From positions 124,001-188,000 of the forward strand of contig NZ_FRCB01000004.1 in NCBI RefSeq assembly GCF_900142765.1: a stretch of DNA of 64,000 nucleotides. The letters are read 5' to 3'. Each line of letters starts with the position of its first letter. The first letter of the stretch is position 1. The position numbers and the translations under genes are program-made. The DNA comes from Roseovarius litoreus. GTDB lineage: Bacteria > Pseudomonadota > Alphaproteobacteria > Rhodobacterales > Rhodobacteraceae. Below, in pieces: positions 44,099 through 53,580 of the stretch. The notes under the pieces are model-generated. The model did no database searches. It saw nothing but the letters and a program-made list of their open reading frames with translations, and was not told the DNA's origin.

Positions 44099-44167
44099 GC
44101 GGCCTCCGATACCGTCTCAATCCTCACCTAATGCGGATCTTCGGGATTTGGAAGATGCAGGCGTCCG

Positions 44168-45853
44168 TCAGATCTCGTCGGGGAAATGCTTCATCGTCAG
44201 TCGAATCGGGTTCGGCGCCGCCTGTCCCAACCCGCAGATCGACGCATCGCCCATCGCCTGACACAGCTCTTCCAGCAGCGGCTGGTCCCACCTGTCGGCC
44301 TGCATCAGCTTGACCGCCTTCTCGCAACCAACCCGGCACGGCGTGCACTGCCCGCAGCTTTCATCCTCGAAGAACCGCAGCATGTTCAGCGCCGCCGCCT
44401 TGGCGGAATCGCGGTCCGACAGCACCACGACCGCCGCCGACCCGATGAAAGTGCCATGCGGCTGCAGCGTGTCGAAATCCAGCGGAATATCGTTCATCGA
44501 CGCCGGTAACAGCCCCGAGGACGGCCCGCCCGGCTGATAGGCCTTGAAGCTGTGCCCCTCAAGCATGCCGCCCGCCGCCTCGATGATATCGGTGATCGTC
44601 GATCCCGCAGGCAGCAGATGCACACCCGGCTTGTTGACGCGCCCCGACACCGAATAGGACCGCAACCCCTTGCGCCCGTTGCGTTCGACATCCGACAGGA
44701 TCTCTTTGCCCTCGCGCAGAACGCGCGTGACCCAGTAAAGCGTCTCGACATTGTTCACCAGCGTCGGGCGATCGAAGATGCCCACCTGCGCCACAAAGGG
44801 TGGACGATGACGCGGCAGGCCGCGCTTGCCCTCGATCGATTCGATCATCGCGCTTTCTTCACCGCAGATATAGGCCCCGGCCCCCCGGCGCAGATCGATA
44901 TAGCCAGGTGCCACGACACCGGCAGTTTCCAATGCGGCGATCTCACGGCGCAGGATCTCCAGCACGGCGGGGTATTCGTCGCGCATGTAAATAAAGCAGG
45001 TCTCGGCCTCGACGGCCCATGCCGCGATCAGCATTCCCTCAAGGAAAACATGCGGTTGCCGCTCAAGGTAAAAGCGATCCTTAAAGGTGCCCGGCTCGCC
45101 CTCATCGCCATTCACCGCCAGATAGCGCGGGCCTTTCTCCGCCCGCACGAAGCCCCATTTGCGCCCCGACGGAAAGCCTGCACCGCCAAGCCCGCGCAAA
45201 CCGGCATCCAGCAAGTCCTGCTGCACCGTCTCGAAATCGCCGCCCTCGCGCAGCCGCGCCAGCACCTGATAGCCGCCCGCCTTCGCATAGGCATCATAGG
45301 TTTCGTACTGCGGCACATGCGCATGGGTATCGTCAGCGGCGATCGCCGCTTCGACCTTTTCGAGGGTGGCGTGATCGATATGGTTATGACCGATCTCCAA
45401 CACCGGCGCAGTATCGCACCGCCCCATGCAGGGCGCGCGCAGAACCCGCACTTTCGCCGGGTCCAAACCGTCCTCCAGCGCCTTTTTCAACTGCTGTGCG
45501 CCCGCCAGTTCGCAACTCAGCGAATCGCACACCCGGATGGTCAGCGCGGGCGGCGGTGTCTCGCCTTCCTTGACCACGTCGAAATGCGCATAGAACGTCG
45601 CCACCTCATAGACTTCGGCCTGCGCGATGCGCAACTCTTCGGCCAGTGCCCGCAGATGCGCGGCGGACAGATGACCGAAACGATCCTGAATGAGATGCAG
45701 ATACTCGATCAGCAGATCTCGGCGGCGCGGCGCGGCGCCAAGCAGGTCCTGCACCTCCTGCCATGGTTGATCCTCGAGCTGGCGGCCCTTCGGCGTGTGA
45801 CGGCCCTTGCCCTTGCCCGATTTCCAGACGCCCTTGCGTTCATCCAGTGCCAT
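44168..45853 (-). CDS. NuoE-NuoF fusion, FdsB/HoxF-type NAD+-reducing subunit without its partner genes
   Basis: A 561-residue flavo-iron-sulfur diaphorase. An N-terminal NuoE-like thioredoxin domain (about 40-165) carries the four 2Fe-2S cysteines in RVCDSLSCELAG and APCMGRCDTAPV. The NuoF-like part has the NADH loop GLRGLGGAGFPSGRKWGF, FMN site GAGAYICGEESAMIESIEG, and the 4Fe-4S motif SCGQCTPCRVGCEKA with a last cysteine in SICGLG. This is the architecture of formate dehydrogenase FdsB or hydrogenase HoxF. No fdsA, fdsG, fdhD or hydrogenase gene is adjacent: ftsY follows and a divergent hypothetical precedes. Start chosen at ATG 45853; ATG 45892 is possible. Confidence 0.85.
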   Translation of the reverse strand: MALDERKGVWKSGKGKGRHTPKGRQLEDQPWQEVQDLLGAAPRRRDLLIEYLHLIQDRFGHLSAAHLRALAEELRIAQAEVYEVATFYAHFDVVKEGETPPPALTIRVCDSLSCELAGAQQLKKALEDGLDPAKVRVLRAPCMGRCDTAPVLEIGHNHIDHATLEKVEAAIAADDTHAHVPQYETYDAYAKAGGYQVLARLREGGDFETVQQDLLDAGLRGLGGAGFPSGRKWGFVRAEKGPRYLAVNGDEGEPGTFKDRFYLERQPHVFLEGMLIAAWAVEAETCFIYMRDEYPAVLEILRREIAALETAGVVAPGYIDLRRGAGAYICGEESAMIESIEGKRGLPRHRPPFVAQVGIFDRPTLVNNVETLYWVTRVLREGKEILSDVERNGRKGLRSYSVSGRVNKPGVHLLPAGSTITDIIEAAGGMLEGHSFKAYQPGGPSSGLLPASMNDIPLDFDTLQPHGTFIGSAAVVVLSDRDSAKAAALNMLRFFEDESCGQCTPCRVGCEKAVKLMQADRWDQPLLEELCQAMGDASICGLGQAAPNPIRLTMKHFPDEI

Positions 45854-46028
45854 GCGCGTGTTCCCTGTCTGCGTTCCGCCCGACAGATACATATCACCAT
45901 CCCCCCGCGCGTGACCAAAAGCGACATCTGCACCACCGGAAACGTTGAGCGTGGGTAAAATGCGGCGGTCCCGGACATGTGATCGCTCGCCACTGGTCGC
46001 AACAGGCCCCATCTGTCACTATACGGCC

Positions 46029-46427
46029 ATGCGTCGCGTGATGTGGACCCTGTGCCTTTTGCTTTTGGCCCCCGCCCTGCGGGCCGATCCTGCCATGACC
46101 GCAGAGGAATTCGACGCCTACACAAGCGGCAAGACCTTCTATTACGGCAATAATGGCGTGCCTTATGGTGCCGAGGAATATCTCGATGACCGCCGCGTGA
46201 TCTGGTCCTTTCTGGACGGCGAATGTCAGGAAGGCCGCTGGTACGAAGACAACGGGCTGATCTGCTTCGTCTACGACACCAACCCCGACCCGCAATGCTG
46301 GAGCTTTCGGCAATCCGTGTCCGGCCTGATCGCGCGATTCGAAAACGACCCGTCCGCCACCGAGCTTTACGAGGTCGAGCAAAGCCGCGACCCGCTGATC
46401 TGCCCCGGCCCCGAAATCGGCGTCTGA
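46029..46427 (+). CDS. exported small hypothetical protein
   Basis: A 132-residue protein with a signal peptide (MRRVMWTLCLLLLAPALRA, cleavage before DPAMTAEEF) and a mature periplasmic domain of about 110 residues. It is rich in aromatic and acidic residues, with four cysteines (GECQEGRWYED, GLICFVYD, PQCWSFR, LICPGP) that likely form two disulfides. I do not know the family; TFYYGNNGVPYGAEEY and EGRWYEDNGLICFVYD are the most distinctive segments. It is divergent from the NuoEF-like gene and convergent with xseA. Confidence 0.7.
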   Translation: MRRVMWTLCLLLLAPALRADPAMTAEEFDAYTSGKTFYYGNNGVPYGAEEYLDDRRVIWSFLDGECQEGRWYEDNGLICFVYDTNPDPQCWSFRQSVSGLIARFENDPSATELYEVEQSRDPLICPGPEIGV

Positions 46428-46542
46428 GCAGGGCATTGTGGCGCCATTCGGGCTTTCAGAAAATCAACCTGCTCCGGGAAGTCATCCACAGCAGTTTATG
46501 GCTCGCACAGCAAATACCGACGCAGCAAACCGTTCTCCACAG

Positions 46543-48135
46543 TCAGAACAGACTACCCTGATCAGGCGGGTCCGAGGGGCGCTTGCCGGGCTTTTTAACC
46601 GGCTTTTCGGCAAGCGTCCGGTCCTGTGCGGCCCCGTCATCTGGCGCACCTCCCACCGGCATCCGACCATCTGCAAACTCGATCTCCAGCGCCTGCGCGC
46701 CAAGGGCGGCAGCGCGGGTCGTCACCACCTCGCCATCGCCGCGCACCACCGCGTAACCCCGCTGCAAGGTCGCCTTGTAGCCCAGTGTCTCGCGCAGCCG
46801 GTCCATCGTGTTGACCCGCTCCCGCCAGCCGCGCAGCTGCCGGTCCCCGGCATCCGACAACCGGCGCGCCACCCGGTCCAGCTGCTCGGACTTGCGCGCG
46901 ATATCGCGCTCGATGGGCCGCAGGCTCAACCGGTCCAGTCTGCGGTCAAGCGTCTCGCGTTTGCGGTCCACCATGCGTTGCAGCGCCGGGGCCAGCCGTG
47001 CCTCCCATGACAGGAACATCTCGCGCCGCGATGACAGCCGCGATTGCAGCGTACCCGGTCGCAGCGCACCCGATGCCTCGAAGAGCCTGACCCTGCGCGC
47101 CTGCACCGTGCGCGTGAGCGCCGCAGGCAACCTGTCGGACCATGCATCAAGCCGCTGGCGCGGTGTATCCAGCAGACGCTCGGGCCGTGGTAAGGCCCGC
47201 GCAAGATCGCGCAACCGCTGCCCCCGTGCCGTCACCCCCGAGGTCAACGCATGGGTCATCCGCGCCTCTTGCTTGTCCACCCATGCCAACAGGTCCATCC
47301 GCACAGGCACCGCCAGTTCCGCTGCCGCCGTGGGCGTCGGGGCACGCTGATCGGCGGCAAAATCGATCAATGTCGTGTCGGTCTCGTGGCCCACCGCCGA
47401 AATCAGGGGAATCTCGCTGGCCGCCGCTGCCCGCACCACTGATTCCTCGTTGAAACCCCACAGGTCCTCGATACTGCCCCCACCCCGCGCGACGATCAGC
47501 AGATCGGGCCGGGGCAACGCACCGCCCGGGCTGAGCCGGTTGAAGCCTTGAATCGCGCGGGTCACCTCGGGCGCGCATTTCTCGCCCTGCACCGCCACCG
47601 GCCAGATCAGCACCTTGCGCGGAAACCGGTCGCGCAGTCGATGCAGGATATCGCGGATCACCGCGCCGGATGGCGAGGTCACAACCCCGATCACCTCGGG
47701 CAGATACGGCAGAGGCCGCTTGCGCTCGGGCGCAAAGAGCCCCTCGGCAGCCAGCTGCGTCTTGCGCTTTTCCAACATCGCCATCAGCGCGCCCATGCCC
47801 GCCGGCTTGATATCCTCGATCACGATCTGATAGCGCGATTGCCCGGGGAACGTGGTCAAACGGCCCGTGGCCACCACCTCCATCCCCTCTTCAGGCTGCA
47901 CCGAAAGGCGGCTGGCCACCCCTTTCCAGATCACCCCCGCCAATACGGAGCGGTCATCCTTGAGGTCCAGATACACATGCCCCGAGCGTGGTCGGCTCAC
48001 GCGGCCCACCTCGCCCTTGACGCGAATATGGGCGAATTCGCCCTCGATCACCCGTTTCACAGCCCCCGAAATCTCGGAAACCGAGAATTCCGGGGCGTTT
48101 TCGCCCTCCATGGGGTCGTCGATCAGGTCGGACAT
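46543..48135 (-). CDS. xseA: exodeoxyribonuclease VII large subunit
   Basis: A 530-residue nuclease subunit that, with XseB, degrades single-stranded DNA. N-terminal OB fold: FSVSEISGAVKRVIEGEFAHIRVKGEV. Catalytic core: IGVVTSPSGAVIRDILHRL, LLIVARGGGSIEDLWGFNEE, PLISAVGHETDTTLIDFAAD, RAPTPTAAAE. Then a long coiled-coil arm and C-terminal LGYKATLQRGYAVVR. The ATG at 48135 (MSDLIDDPMEG) follows AAGG; the longer frame runs into purD. It is divergent from purD; xseB is not here. Confidence 0.95.
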   Translation of the reverse strand: MSDLIDDPMEGENAPEFSVSEISGAVKRVIEGEFAHIRVKGEVGRVSRPRSGHVYLDLKDDRSVLAGVIWKGVASRLSVQPEEGMEVVATGRLTTFPGQSRYQIVIEDIKPAGMGALMAMLEKRKTQLAAEGLFAPERKRPLPYLPEVIGVVTSPSGAVIRDILHRLRDRFPRKVLIWPVAVQGEKCAPEVTRAIQGFNRLSPGGALPRPDLLIVARGGGSIEDLWGFNEESVVRAAAASEIPLISAVGHETDTTLIDFAADQRAPTPTAAAELAVPVRMDLLAWVDKQEARMTHALTSGVTARGQRLRDLARALPRPERLLDTPRQRLDAWSDRLPAALTRTVQARRVRLFEASGALRPGTLQSRLSSRREMFLSWEARLAPALQRMVDRKRETLDRRLDRLSLRPIERDIARKSEQLDRVARRLSDAGDRQLRGWRERVNTMDRLRETLGYKATLQRGYAVVRGDGEVVTTRAAALGAQALEIEFADGRMPVGGAPDDGAAQDRTLAEKPVKKPGKRPSDPPDQGSLF

Positions 48136-48208
48136 GCGTGCGCCTTGTGTCTGCTCTCGCACCACCTTAGAACGCCCATGATCCAAGGCCAAGCAGGAGA
48201 GCGGCGCC

Positions 48209-49474
48209 ATGAACATCCTGATCCTCGGCGGGGGCGGCCGCGAGCACAGCATCGCGTGGGCGGTCATGCAGAACCCCAAATGCGACAAGCTGATCGTGGC
48301 CCCCGGCAATGCCGGCATCGCCCAGATCGCCGAATGCGCCAGCCTCGATATCCTGAACGGCGCGGCGGTGGTGAATTTCTGCGACGAAAACGCCATCGAC
48401 TTCGTGATCGTCGGCCCCGAGGCGCCCTTGGCCGCTGGCGTCAGCGACCGTTTGCGCGATGCGGGCCTGTTGGTTTTCGGCCCCTCGCAAGCCGCAGCCC
48501 AGCTTGAAGCCTCCAAGCACTTCACCAAGTCGATCTGCGACGCGGCGGGCGCCCCCACCGCAGCCTATGGCCATTTCACCGACGCGGCCTCTGCGCGCGC
48601 TTACGTGACGGCACAGGGCGCGCCCATCGTGGTCAAGGCCGACGGGCTGGCCGCCGGCAAGGGCGTGATCGTCGCTGAAACCGAAGCACAGGCGATGGCC
48701 GCGATCGACGACATGTTCGGCGGAGAATTCGGCGACGCAGGCGCCGAAGTGGTGATCGAAGAATTCATGACAGGCGAAGAAGCCAGCTTCTTCGTGCTCT
48801 GCGACGGTGAGAATGCCCTGCCCATCGGCACGGCACAGGATCACAAGCGCGTCGGCGACGGTGATACCGGCCCCAATACCGGCGGCATGGGCGCCTATTC
48901 CCCGGCCCCCGTCCTGACCGATGCGGTGGCCGATCTGGCGATGGAGCGTATCATACGCCCCACCTTGCGCGAAATGGCCCGGCGCGGCACGCCCTATCAG
49001 GGCGTGCTCTATGCCGGCCTGATGATCCAGAACGGCCAGCCCCGGCTGGTGGAATACAATGTGCGCTTCGGTGACCCGGAATGTCAGGTGCTGATGATGC
49101 GCCTTGGCGCACAGGCGCTCGATCTTATGCAAGCCGCCGCCGAAGGGCGTCTGGCCGAGGCTCAGGTCAACTGGGCCACAGATCACGCGCTCACGGTGGT
49201 GATGGCCGCCAAGGGCTATCCCGGATCTTATGAAAAAGGCAGTGCAATCAACGGGCTGGACGACACTACAGAAGACAGCTTCCACATGGTCTTTCACGCG
49301 GGAACCGCAATGGCCGATGGACGGATCGTGGCCTCGGGCGGACGGGTGCTGAACGTCACCGCGCGCGGCGCCTCCCTGCAACAGGCCCGCGACCGCGCCT
49401 ATATGATGGTCGACCGGATCGACTGGCCCGAAGGCTTCTGCCGCCGCGATATCGGCTGGCGCGCTCTGTCCTAA
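48209..49474 (+). CDS. purD: phosphoribosylamine-glycine ligase (GAR synthetase)
   Basis: A 421-residue ATP-grasp enzyme, step two of purine synthesis. It has the N-terminal MNILILGGGGREHSIAWAV, ATP-grasp KADGLAAGKGVIVAET, EFMTGEEASFFVLCDG, NTGGMGAYSPAPVL and VEYNVRFGDPECQVLM. AGGAGAG lies 7 nt upstream of the ATG. Length is typical. It is divergent from xseA with 73 bp between. Confidence 0.97.
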   Translation: MNILILGGGGREHSIAWAVMQNPKCDKLIVAPGNAGIAQIAECASLDILNGAAVVNFCDENAIDFVIVGPEAPLAAGVSDRLRDAGLLVFGPSQAAAQLEASKHFTKSICDAAGAPTAAYGHFTDAASARAYVTAQGAPIVVKADGLAAGKGVIVAETEAQAMAAIDDMFGGEFGDAGAEVVIEEFMTGEEASFFVLCDGENALPIGTAQDHKRVGDGDTGPNTGGMGAYSPAPVLTDAVADLAMERIIRPTLREMARRGTPYQGVLYAGLMIQNGQPRLVEYNVRFGDPECQVLMMRLGAQALDLMQAAAEGRLAEAQVNWATDHALTVVMAAKGYPGSYEKGSAINGLDDTTEDSFHMVFHAGTAMADGRIVASGGRVLNVTARGASLQQARDRAYMMVDRIDWPEGFCRRDIGWRALS

Positions 49475-49513
49475 TAACGGACGCCGCTCAGGGCCTCTGA
49501 CCTCGGTCGGCCC

Positions 49514-50269
49514 TCAGCGGCAGGCCATCGCCCGATCGAACCCCGCCGCATCGGCCCTTGTCCCCAAGGACCGTGCCACCAACTGGCGCCCCTCGAACGC
49601 CACCGACAGCACGCGCTGAAACCCGGCATCCGCCACCACGATTTCCGGCCCCTGCCCGCAATCGCGCAAACCGCCCCAGATCACCTCGTCGCCGATGCGG
49701 TGATTGGTGACGCCGCTCAGACGCGCGATCTCGGTCAGACCGCCCGGCGCCCAACTCCAGACCCGCAGCGTCTTGCCCAGATGCGGCGTCTCGACATAGG
49801 CGATGTCGATCACCCCATCGCCGTTGAGATCGGCAATCGCCGCTGGGGCAAGCCAGCGAAACCTTGTGCCGATATGCGGCGTGGCGGCGGCCTTGACCAG
49901 CCGCCCTTGCCGCAGGCTGTAGACCGCAAGCTGCGCGCCAAGGCGCGGATCGGCCTCGACCAGAACCACATCCAGCCGCCCGTCTCCATCCGCATCCACG
50001 ACGCGTGGCGCGATATCCTCGAACACATGATCCGGCTCCGGCCCCTCGCGCAGATCGAGCCGGATCTCCCGGCCCTGCGCATCGCGCACCGCCAGAACCC
50101 GGCGCTCGGGAATCGCGCCCATGATCCGGTGCGGATAGCTGTCGTCGGGCACCTCGAACCGGGCCGCGTTGATGCCCTGGCCTTCTGACGAGACCCAAGG
50201 CTCCTCAGCGTGCAGCGCCCCGGCAAGACAGGCGGCGGCACATGCGATCCATGCCCCCGCCCGCCGCAT
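49514..50269 (-). CDS. exported FG-GAP/VCBS repeat protein
   Basis: A 251-residue periplasmic or secreted protein. Signal peptide MRRAGAWIACAAACLAGALHA, then a beta-propeller-like region with two calcium-binding FG-GAP cores: VVDADGDGRLDVVLVEAD and AIADLNGDGVIDIAYVE. These Asp-rich loops bind Ca2+ in the integrin/VCBS fold. Only two clear repeats are seen, so it may be a partial or divergent propeller. The ATG at 50269 lies 2 bp after the ferredoxin stop, so the two are co-transcribed. Function is unknown. Confidence 0.82.
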   Translation of the reverse strand: MRRAGAWIACAAACLAGALHAEEPWVSSEGQGINAARFEVPDDSYPHRIMGAIPERRVLAVRDAQGREIRLDLREGPEPDHVFEDIAPRVVDADGDGRLDVVLVEADPRLGAQLAVYSLRQGRLVKAAATPHIGTRFRWLAPAAIADLNGDGVIDIAYVETPHLGKTLRVWSWAPGGLTEIARLSGVTNHRIGDEVIWGGLRDCGQGPEIVVADAGFQRVLSVAFEGRQLVARSLGTRADAAGFDRAMACR

Positions 50270-50271
50270 TG

Positions 50272-51109
<838 letters not shown>

Positions 51110-51218
51110 TCTTGCCACTCCGGGCCGATCGCGGCACAGCCCCCTGCAAAACTGTGTTTCAGCTTTGCGGCGAAAGGCGATACACTCCGTGCAAAACAAC
51201 GCCCCCGAGGCCCGAGCA

Positions 51219-51740
51219 ATGACAGTCCGTTCTTTTGCGTTTCTTCTGGCCGCCGGTTTTGTGGCCGGATGTCAGACCACCGCCGCCCTGCGCGAACCCG
51301 ACATCGTCCAAACCTTGCAAGAGGCGCCCCCCGGCGCCCCGCCCGGCACCTGCTGGGGCAAGCAGGTCACCCCCGCAATCGTCGAAACGGTCACCGAACA
51401 GGTCATGCTGCAACCCGCCGAGATCAGGGCCGACGGCACCGTCACCCAGCCCGCGATCTTCAAGACCGAAACCCGGCAGGCCATTCTGCGCGAACGCAAG
51501 GCGACATGGTTCCAGACCCCCTGCGCCACCGAGCAGACACCGGATTTCATCGCCTCGCTGCAACGCGCGCTCAAGGTTCGCAACCTCTATCGCGGCCCGA
51601 TCACCGGCGAGATGGACGCCCGCACCCGCGCCGCCATCCGCGCCTATCAGAAACCCGAAGGTCTGGATTCAGGTATCCTGTCCCTCGCCGCGGCGCGCAA
51701 ACTGGGTCTGGTGGCCGTGGCCCCCCCTGACGAAAGCTGA
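51219..51740 (+). CDS. lipoprotein with C-terminal peptidoglycan-binding domain
   Basis: A 173-residue lipoprotein. Signal MTVRSFAFLLAAGFVAGC with lipobox VAGC (Cys18). A mid region (GTCWGKQVTPAIVETVTEQV, FKTETRQAILRERKATWFQTP) is of unknown role. A PG_binding_1 module at about 115-170 contains FIASLQRALKVRNLYRGPITGEMDARTRAAIRAYQ. It is probably anchored in the outer membrane and contacting the cell wall. GAGG precedes the ATG at 51219. It converges on mrp. Confidence 0.8.
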   Translation: MTVRSFAFLLAAGFVAGCQTTAALREPDIVQTLQEAPPGAPPGTCWGKQVTPAIVETVTEQVMLQPAEIRADGTVTQPAIFKTETRQAILRERKATWFQTPCATEQTPDFIASLQRALKVRNLYRGPITGEMDARTRAAIRAYQKPEGLDSGILSLAAARKLGLVAVAPPDES

Positions 51741-51755
51741 CACGCGCGCCCCGCG

Positions 51756-51800
51756 CTCAGGCCCCAGCCTCAGGCCCAGATTCAGGCCCAGACTCAGGCC
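51756..51800. repeat. short tandem repeat, about 12-bp unit
   Basis: Units CTCAGGCCCCAGC, CTCAGGCCCAGA, TTCAGGCCCAGA and a partial CTCAGGCC follow one another between the lipoprotein stop and the mrp stop, overlapping the last codons of mrp. It looks like slippage-generated filler. Confidence 0.6.
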
Positions 51801-52876
51801 ATCCCCCCCTGCACCAGCCGCTCCGCCAGCCGGGCATAGGCCTCGGCCATCGGCCCATCGCCTGCCGCCACGGGAACCCCCGCATCGCCCGCCAGCCGCG
51901 TCTCGAGGTCGATGGGCAGCGCCGCCAACAGCGGCAGGCCCAGCTTCTCGGCCTCGGCTCCCACACCCCCATGGCCGAAGATATGCGCCTCATGTCCGCA
52001 TTCCGGGCAATGGAAGCTCGACATGTTCTCGATCAGCCCGAGGATCGGCGTCTTGAGCGTCCGGAACATATCCATCGCCTTGCGCGCATCGATCAGCGCC
52101 ACATCCTGCGGCGTCGATACCACCAGCGCGCCGGTCGGCGCCGCGCGCTGGCACAGCGTGAGCTGCACATCCCCGGTGCCGGGCGGCAGATCGACGATCA
52201 GCACATCCAACTCGCCCCATTGCACCTGCGACATCATCTGCTGCAGCGCCCCCATCAGCATCGGACCGCGCCAGATCACCGCCTTGTCCGCCTCCAGCAT
52301 CAAGCCGATCGACATCATGGTGACGCCATGTGCGTGCAACGGCTCGATCATCTTGCCATCCGGGCTGGCCGGGCGCTGGCTCACTCCCATCATGCGCGGC
52401 TGGCTCGGCCCGTGAATATCGGCATCCAGCAGCCCCACGCGCCGCCCCTGCCGGGCCAGCGCCACCGCCAGGTTGGACGAAACCGTGGATTTGCCCACGC
52501 CCCCCTTGCCCGACGCGACCGCGAGGATCGAACGCACCTGCGCCGGCCGCACCGACTCCTGCCCGCCCTTGGGATGCCCGCCGATCTTCAGACTGGGCGC
52601 CGGGCCACCGCCGGGCGCCTTGGCTTCTCCCGCATGGGCCGTCAGCGCGACACTGGCCCGCGCGATCCCCGGCACCGACAGGGCGGCGCGCTCGGCCGCG
52701 GCGCGCAAGGGCTCCATCTGACGGGCGATATCCGGCGTCGGCGCCTCGATCACGAATCGCACCTGATCCCCCTCGACGGTCAGCGCCCGCACCATGTCGC
52801 GCGACACGATATTGCCACCATCCGGCAACTCCAACCGCTCGAGCTGCCTCAGAATGATGTCCCGCGTATTCGCCAT
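51794..52876 (-). CDS. mrp: Mrp/NBP35-type ATP-binding iron-sulfur carrier
   Basis: A 360-residue P-loop ATPase (Mrp/ApbC) that binds and transfers Fe-S clusters. An N-terminal MIP18/DUF59-like domain (residues 1-90) precedes the deviant Walker [55 protein letters not shown] and the cluster-binding CxxC in [19 protein letters not shown] lies about 8 nt before the ATG at 52876. It is divergent from the DUF1127-CcsR locus across 238 bp. Confidence 0.95.
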   Translation of the reverse strand: MANTRDIILRQLERLELPDGGNIVSRDMVRALTVEGDQVRFVIEAPTPDIARQMEPLRAAAERAALSVPGIARASVALTAHAGEAKAPGGGPAPSLKIGGHPKGGQESVRPAQVRSILAVASGKGGVGKSTVSSNLAVALARQGRRVGLLDADIHGPSQPRMMGVSQRPASPDGKMIEPLHAHGVTMMSIGLMLEADKAVIWRGPMLMGALQQMMSQVQWGELDVLIVDLPPGTGDVQLTLCQRAAPTGALVVSTPQDVALIDARKAMDMFRTLKTPILGLIENMSSFHCPECGHEAHIFGHGGVGAEAEKLGLPLLAALPIDLETRLAGDAGVPVAAGDGPMAEAYARLAERLVQGGMA

Positions 52877-52992
52877 GCCCATACTCCCGTCTTCATGATG
52901 CAATAGGTGGCAGATTCCCAACCACAGACAAGGGCGCCTCCACATAACGCCCAAAAAATGAACCTGACGCCCAAAGTTAGGTCAATACAGCT

Positions 52993-53015
52993 TATGCATT
53001 TGCTGCATAGCAGCA
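52993..53015. promoter_or_regulatory. overlapping inverted repeats between mrp and DUF1127
   Basis: TATGCA-TTTGC-TGCATA (52993-53009) overlaps TGCTGC-ATA-GCAGCA (53001-53015); both are perfect. The first fits the LysR-type T-N11-A form. It lies about 100 bp before the DUF1127 start and about 120 bp before mrp, so it could control either. Confidence 0.35.
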
Positions 53016-53114
53016 TTGAGCCAATGGGGGATTGTGCACGCGCAGCATCGACGTATTTTGGTATCAACACAGACACGCACCGACCGGTGCACATGATGAT
53101 AACGGAAACCTGAA

Positions 53115-53336
53115 ATGACGTTCGCCAACTACACACGCGCCGCTGAAACCGGACTGGGCCTCGAACTGGCCTCGGCCCTGCATCACATGATGCAGCGTTT
53201 CGCGGATTACCGCGTGTATCGCAAGACCCTGAACGAGCTGCGCGCACTCGACAACCGCACGCTGGCCGATCTGGGCATTGCACGCTGCGGCATCCGTGCC
53301 GAAGCACTGCGCGCCGTTTACGGCATGCGCGACTGA
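53115..53336 (+). CDS. DUF1127 mini-protein heading the CcsR-type RNA array (CcaF1-like)
   Basis: A 73-residue protein with the DUF1127 core RVYRKTLNELRALDNRTLADLGIARCGIRAEALRAVYG in its C-terminal half. In Rhodobacter sphaeroides the equivalent gene (RSP_6037, CcaF1) is co-transcribed with the small RNAs CcsR1-4 under RpoHI/RpoHII stress control, and the protein affects RNA maturation. Here six CcsR-like hairpins start 11 nt after the stop codon, and the last one is the terminator, so gene and RNAs form one transcript. GGAAACC precedes the ATG. It is the third DUF1127 gene in the window. Confidence 0.9.
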   Translation: MTFANYTRAAETGLGLELASALHHMMQRFADYRVYRKTLNELRALDNRTLADLGIARCGIRAEALRAVYGMRD

Positions 53337-53347
53337 GAATTCGAGTT

Positions 53348-53380
53348 CAGGGGCCTCTCTCCTCCTCCCTGAGGCCCCTG
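53348..53380 (+). ncRNA. CcsR-like (cuckoo) hairpin RNA 1
   Basis: Perfect 10-bp stem CAGGGGCCTC/GAGGCCCCTG around the 13-nt loop TCTCCTCCTCCCT. The loop carries the CCUCCUCCC motif that defines the CcsR/cuckoo RNA family. Confidence 0.88.
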
Positions 53381-53385
53381 TCAAT

Positions 53386-53420
53386 GGCGGCGCCCCCCTC
53401 CTCCTCCCTGGGGCGCCGCC
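53386..53420 (+). ncRNA. CcsR-like hairpin RNA 2
   Basis: Perfect 11-bp stem GGCGGCGCCCC/GGGGCGCCGCC around the loop CCTCCTCCTCCCT, followed by TTTAAG. A motif-free hairpin (GGATCC-GAAC-GGATCC, 53431-53446) separates it from hairpin 3, so the array is split two plus four. Confidence 0.87.
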
Positions 53421-53453
53421 TTTAAGACCCGGATCCGAACGGATCCAGACGAT

Positions 53454-53490
53454 TGCGAAAGGTCCTCTCCTCCTCCCTGGACCGATTGCG
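53454..53490 (+). ncRNA. CcsR-like hairpin RNA 3
   Basis: Core stem GGTCC/GGACC (53461-53483) around the loop TCTCCTCCTCCCT. It extends after a 3x3 internal loop by four pairs, two of them G-U. Confidence 0.83.
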
Positions 53491-53496
53491 ACACCA

Positions 53497-53531
53497 GCGA
53501 GACGCCCTCTCCTCCTCCCTGGGCTGATCGC
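53497..53531 (+). ncRNA. CcsR-like hairpin RNA 4
   Basis: Inner stem GCCC/GGGC around the loop TCTCCTCCTCCCT. Outer stem GCGA/TCGC is separated by a 3x3 internal loop (GAC/TGA), the same architecture as RNAs 3 and 5. Confidence 0.83.
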
Positions 53532-53538
53532 GACCCTT

Positions 53539-53573
53539 ACGAACGGCCCTCTCCTCCTCCCTGGGCCAATCGT
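53539..53573 (+). ncRNA. CcsR-like hairpin RNA 5
   Basis: Inner stem GGCCC/GGGCC around the loop TCTCCTCCTCCCT, 3x3 internal loop (AAC/AAT), outer ACG/CGT. Confidence 0.83.
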
Positions 53574-53580
53574 GACAATG

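Noticed and set aside
45945..46028. Longer start for the exported hypothetical at 46029
   Set aside because: The extension (MSVGKMRRSRTC...) would bury the signal peptide; the ATG at 46029 puts it at the N-terminus.
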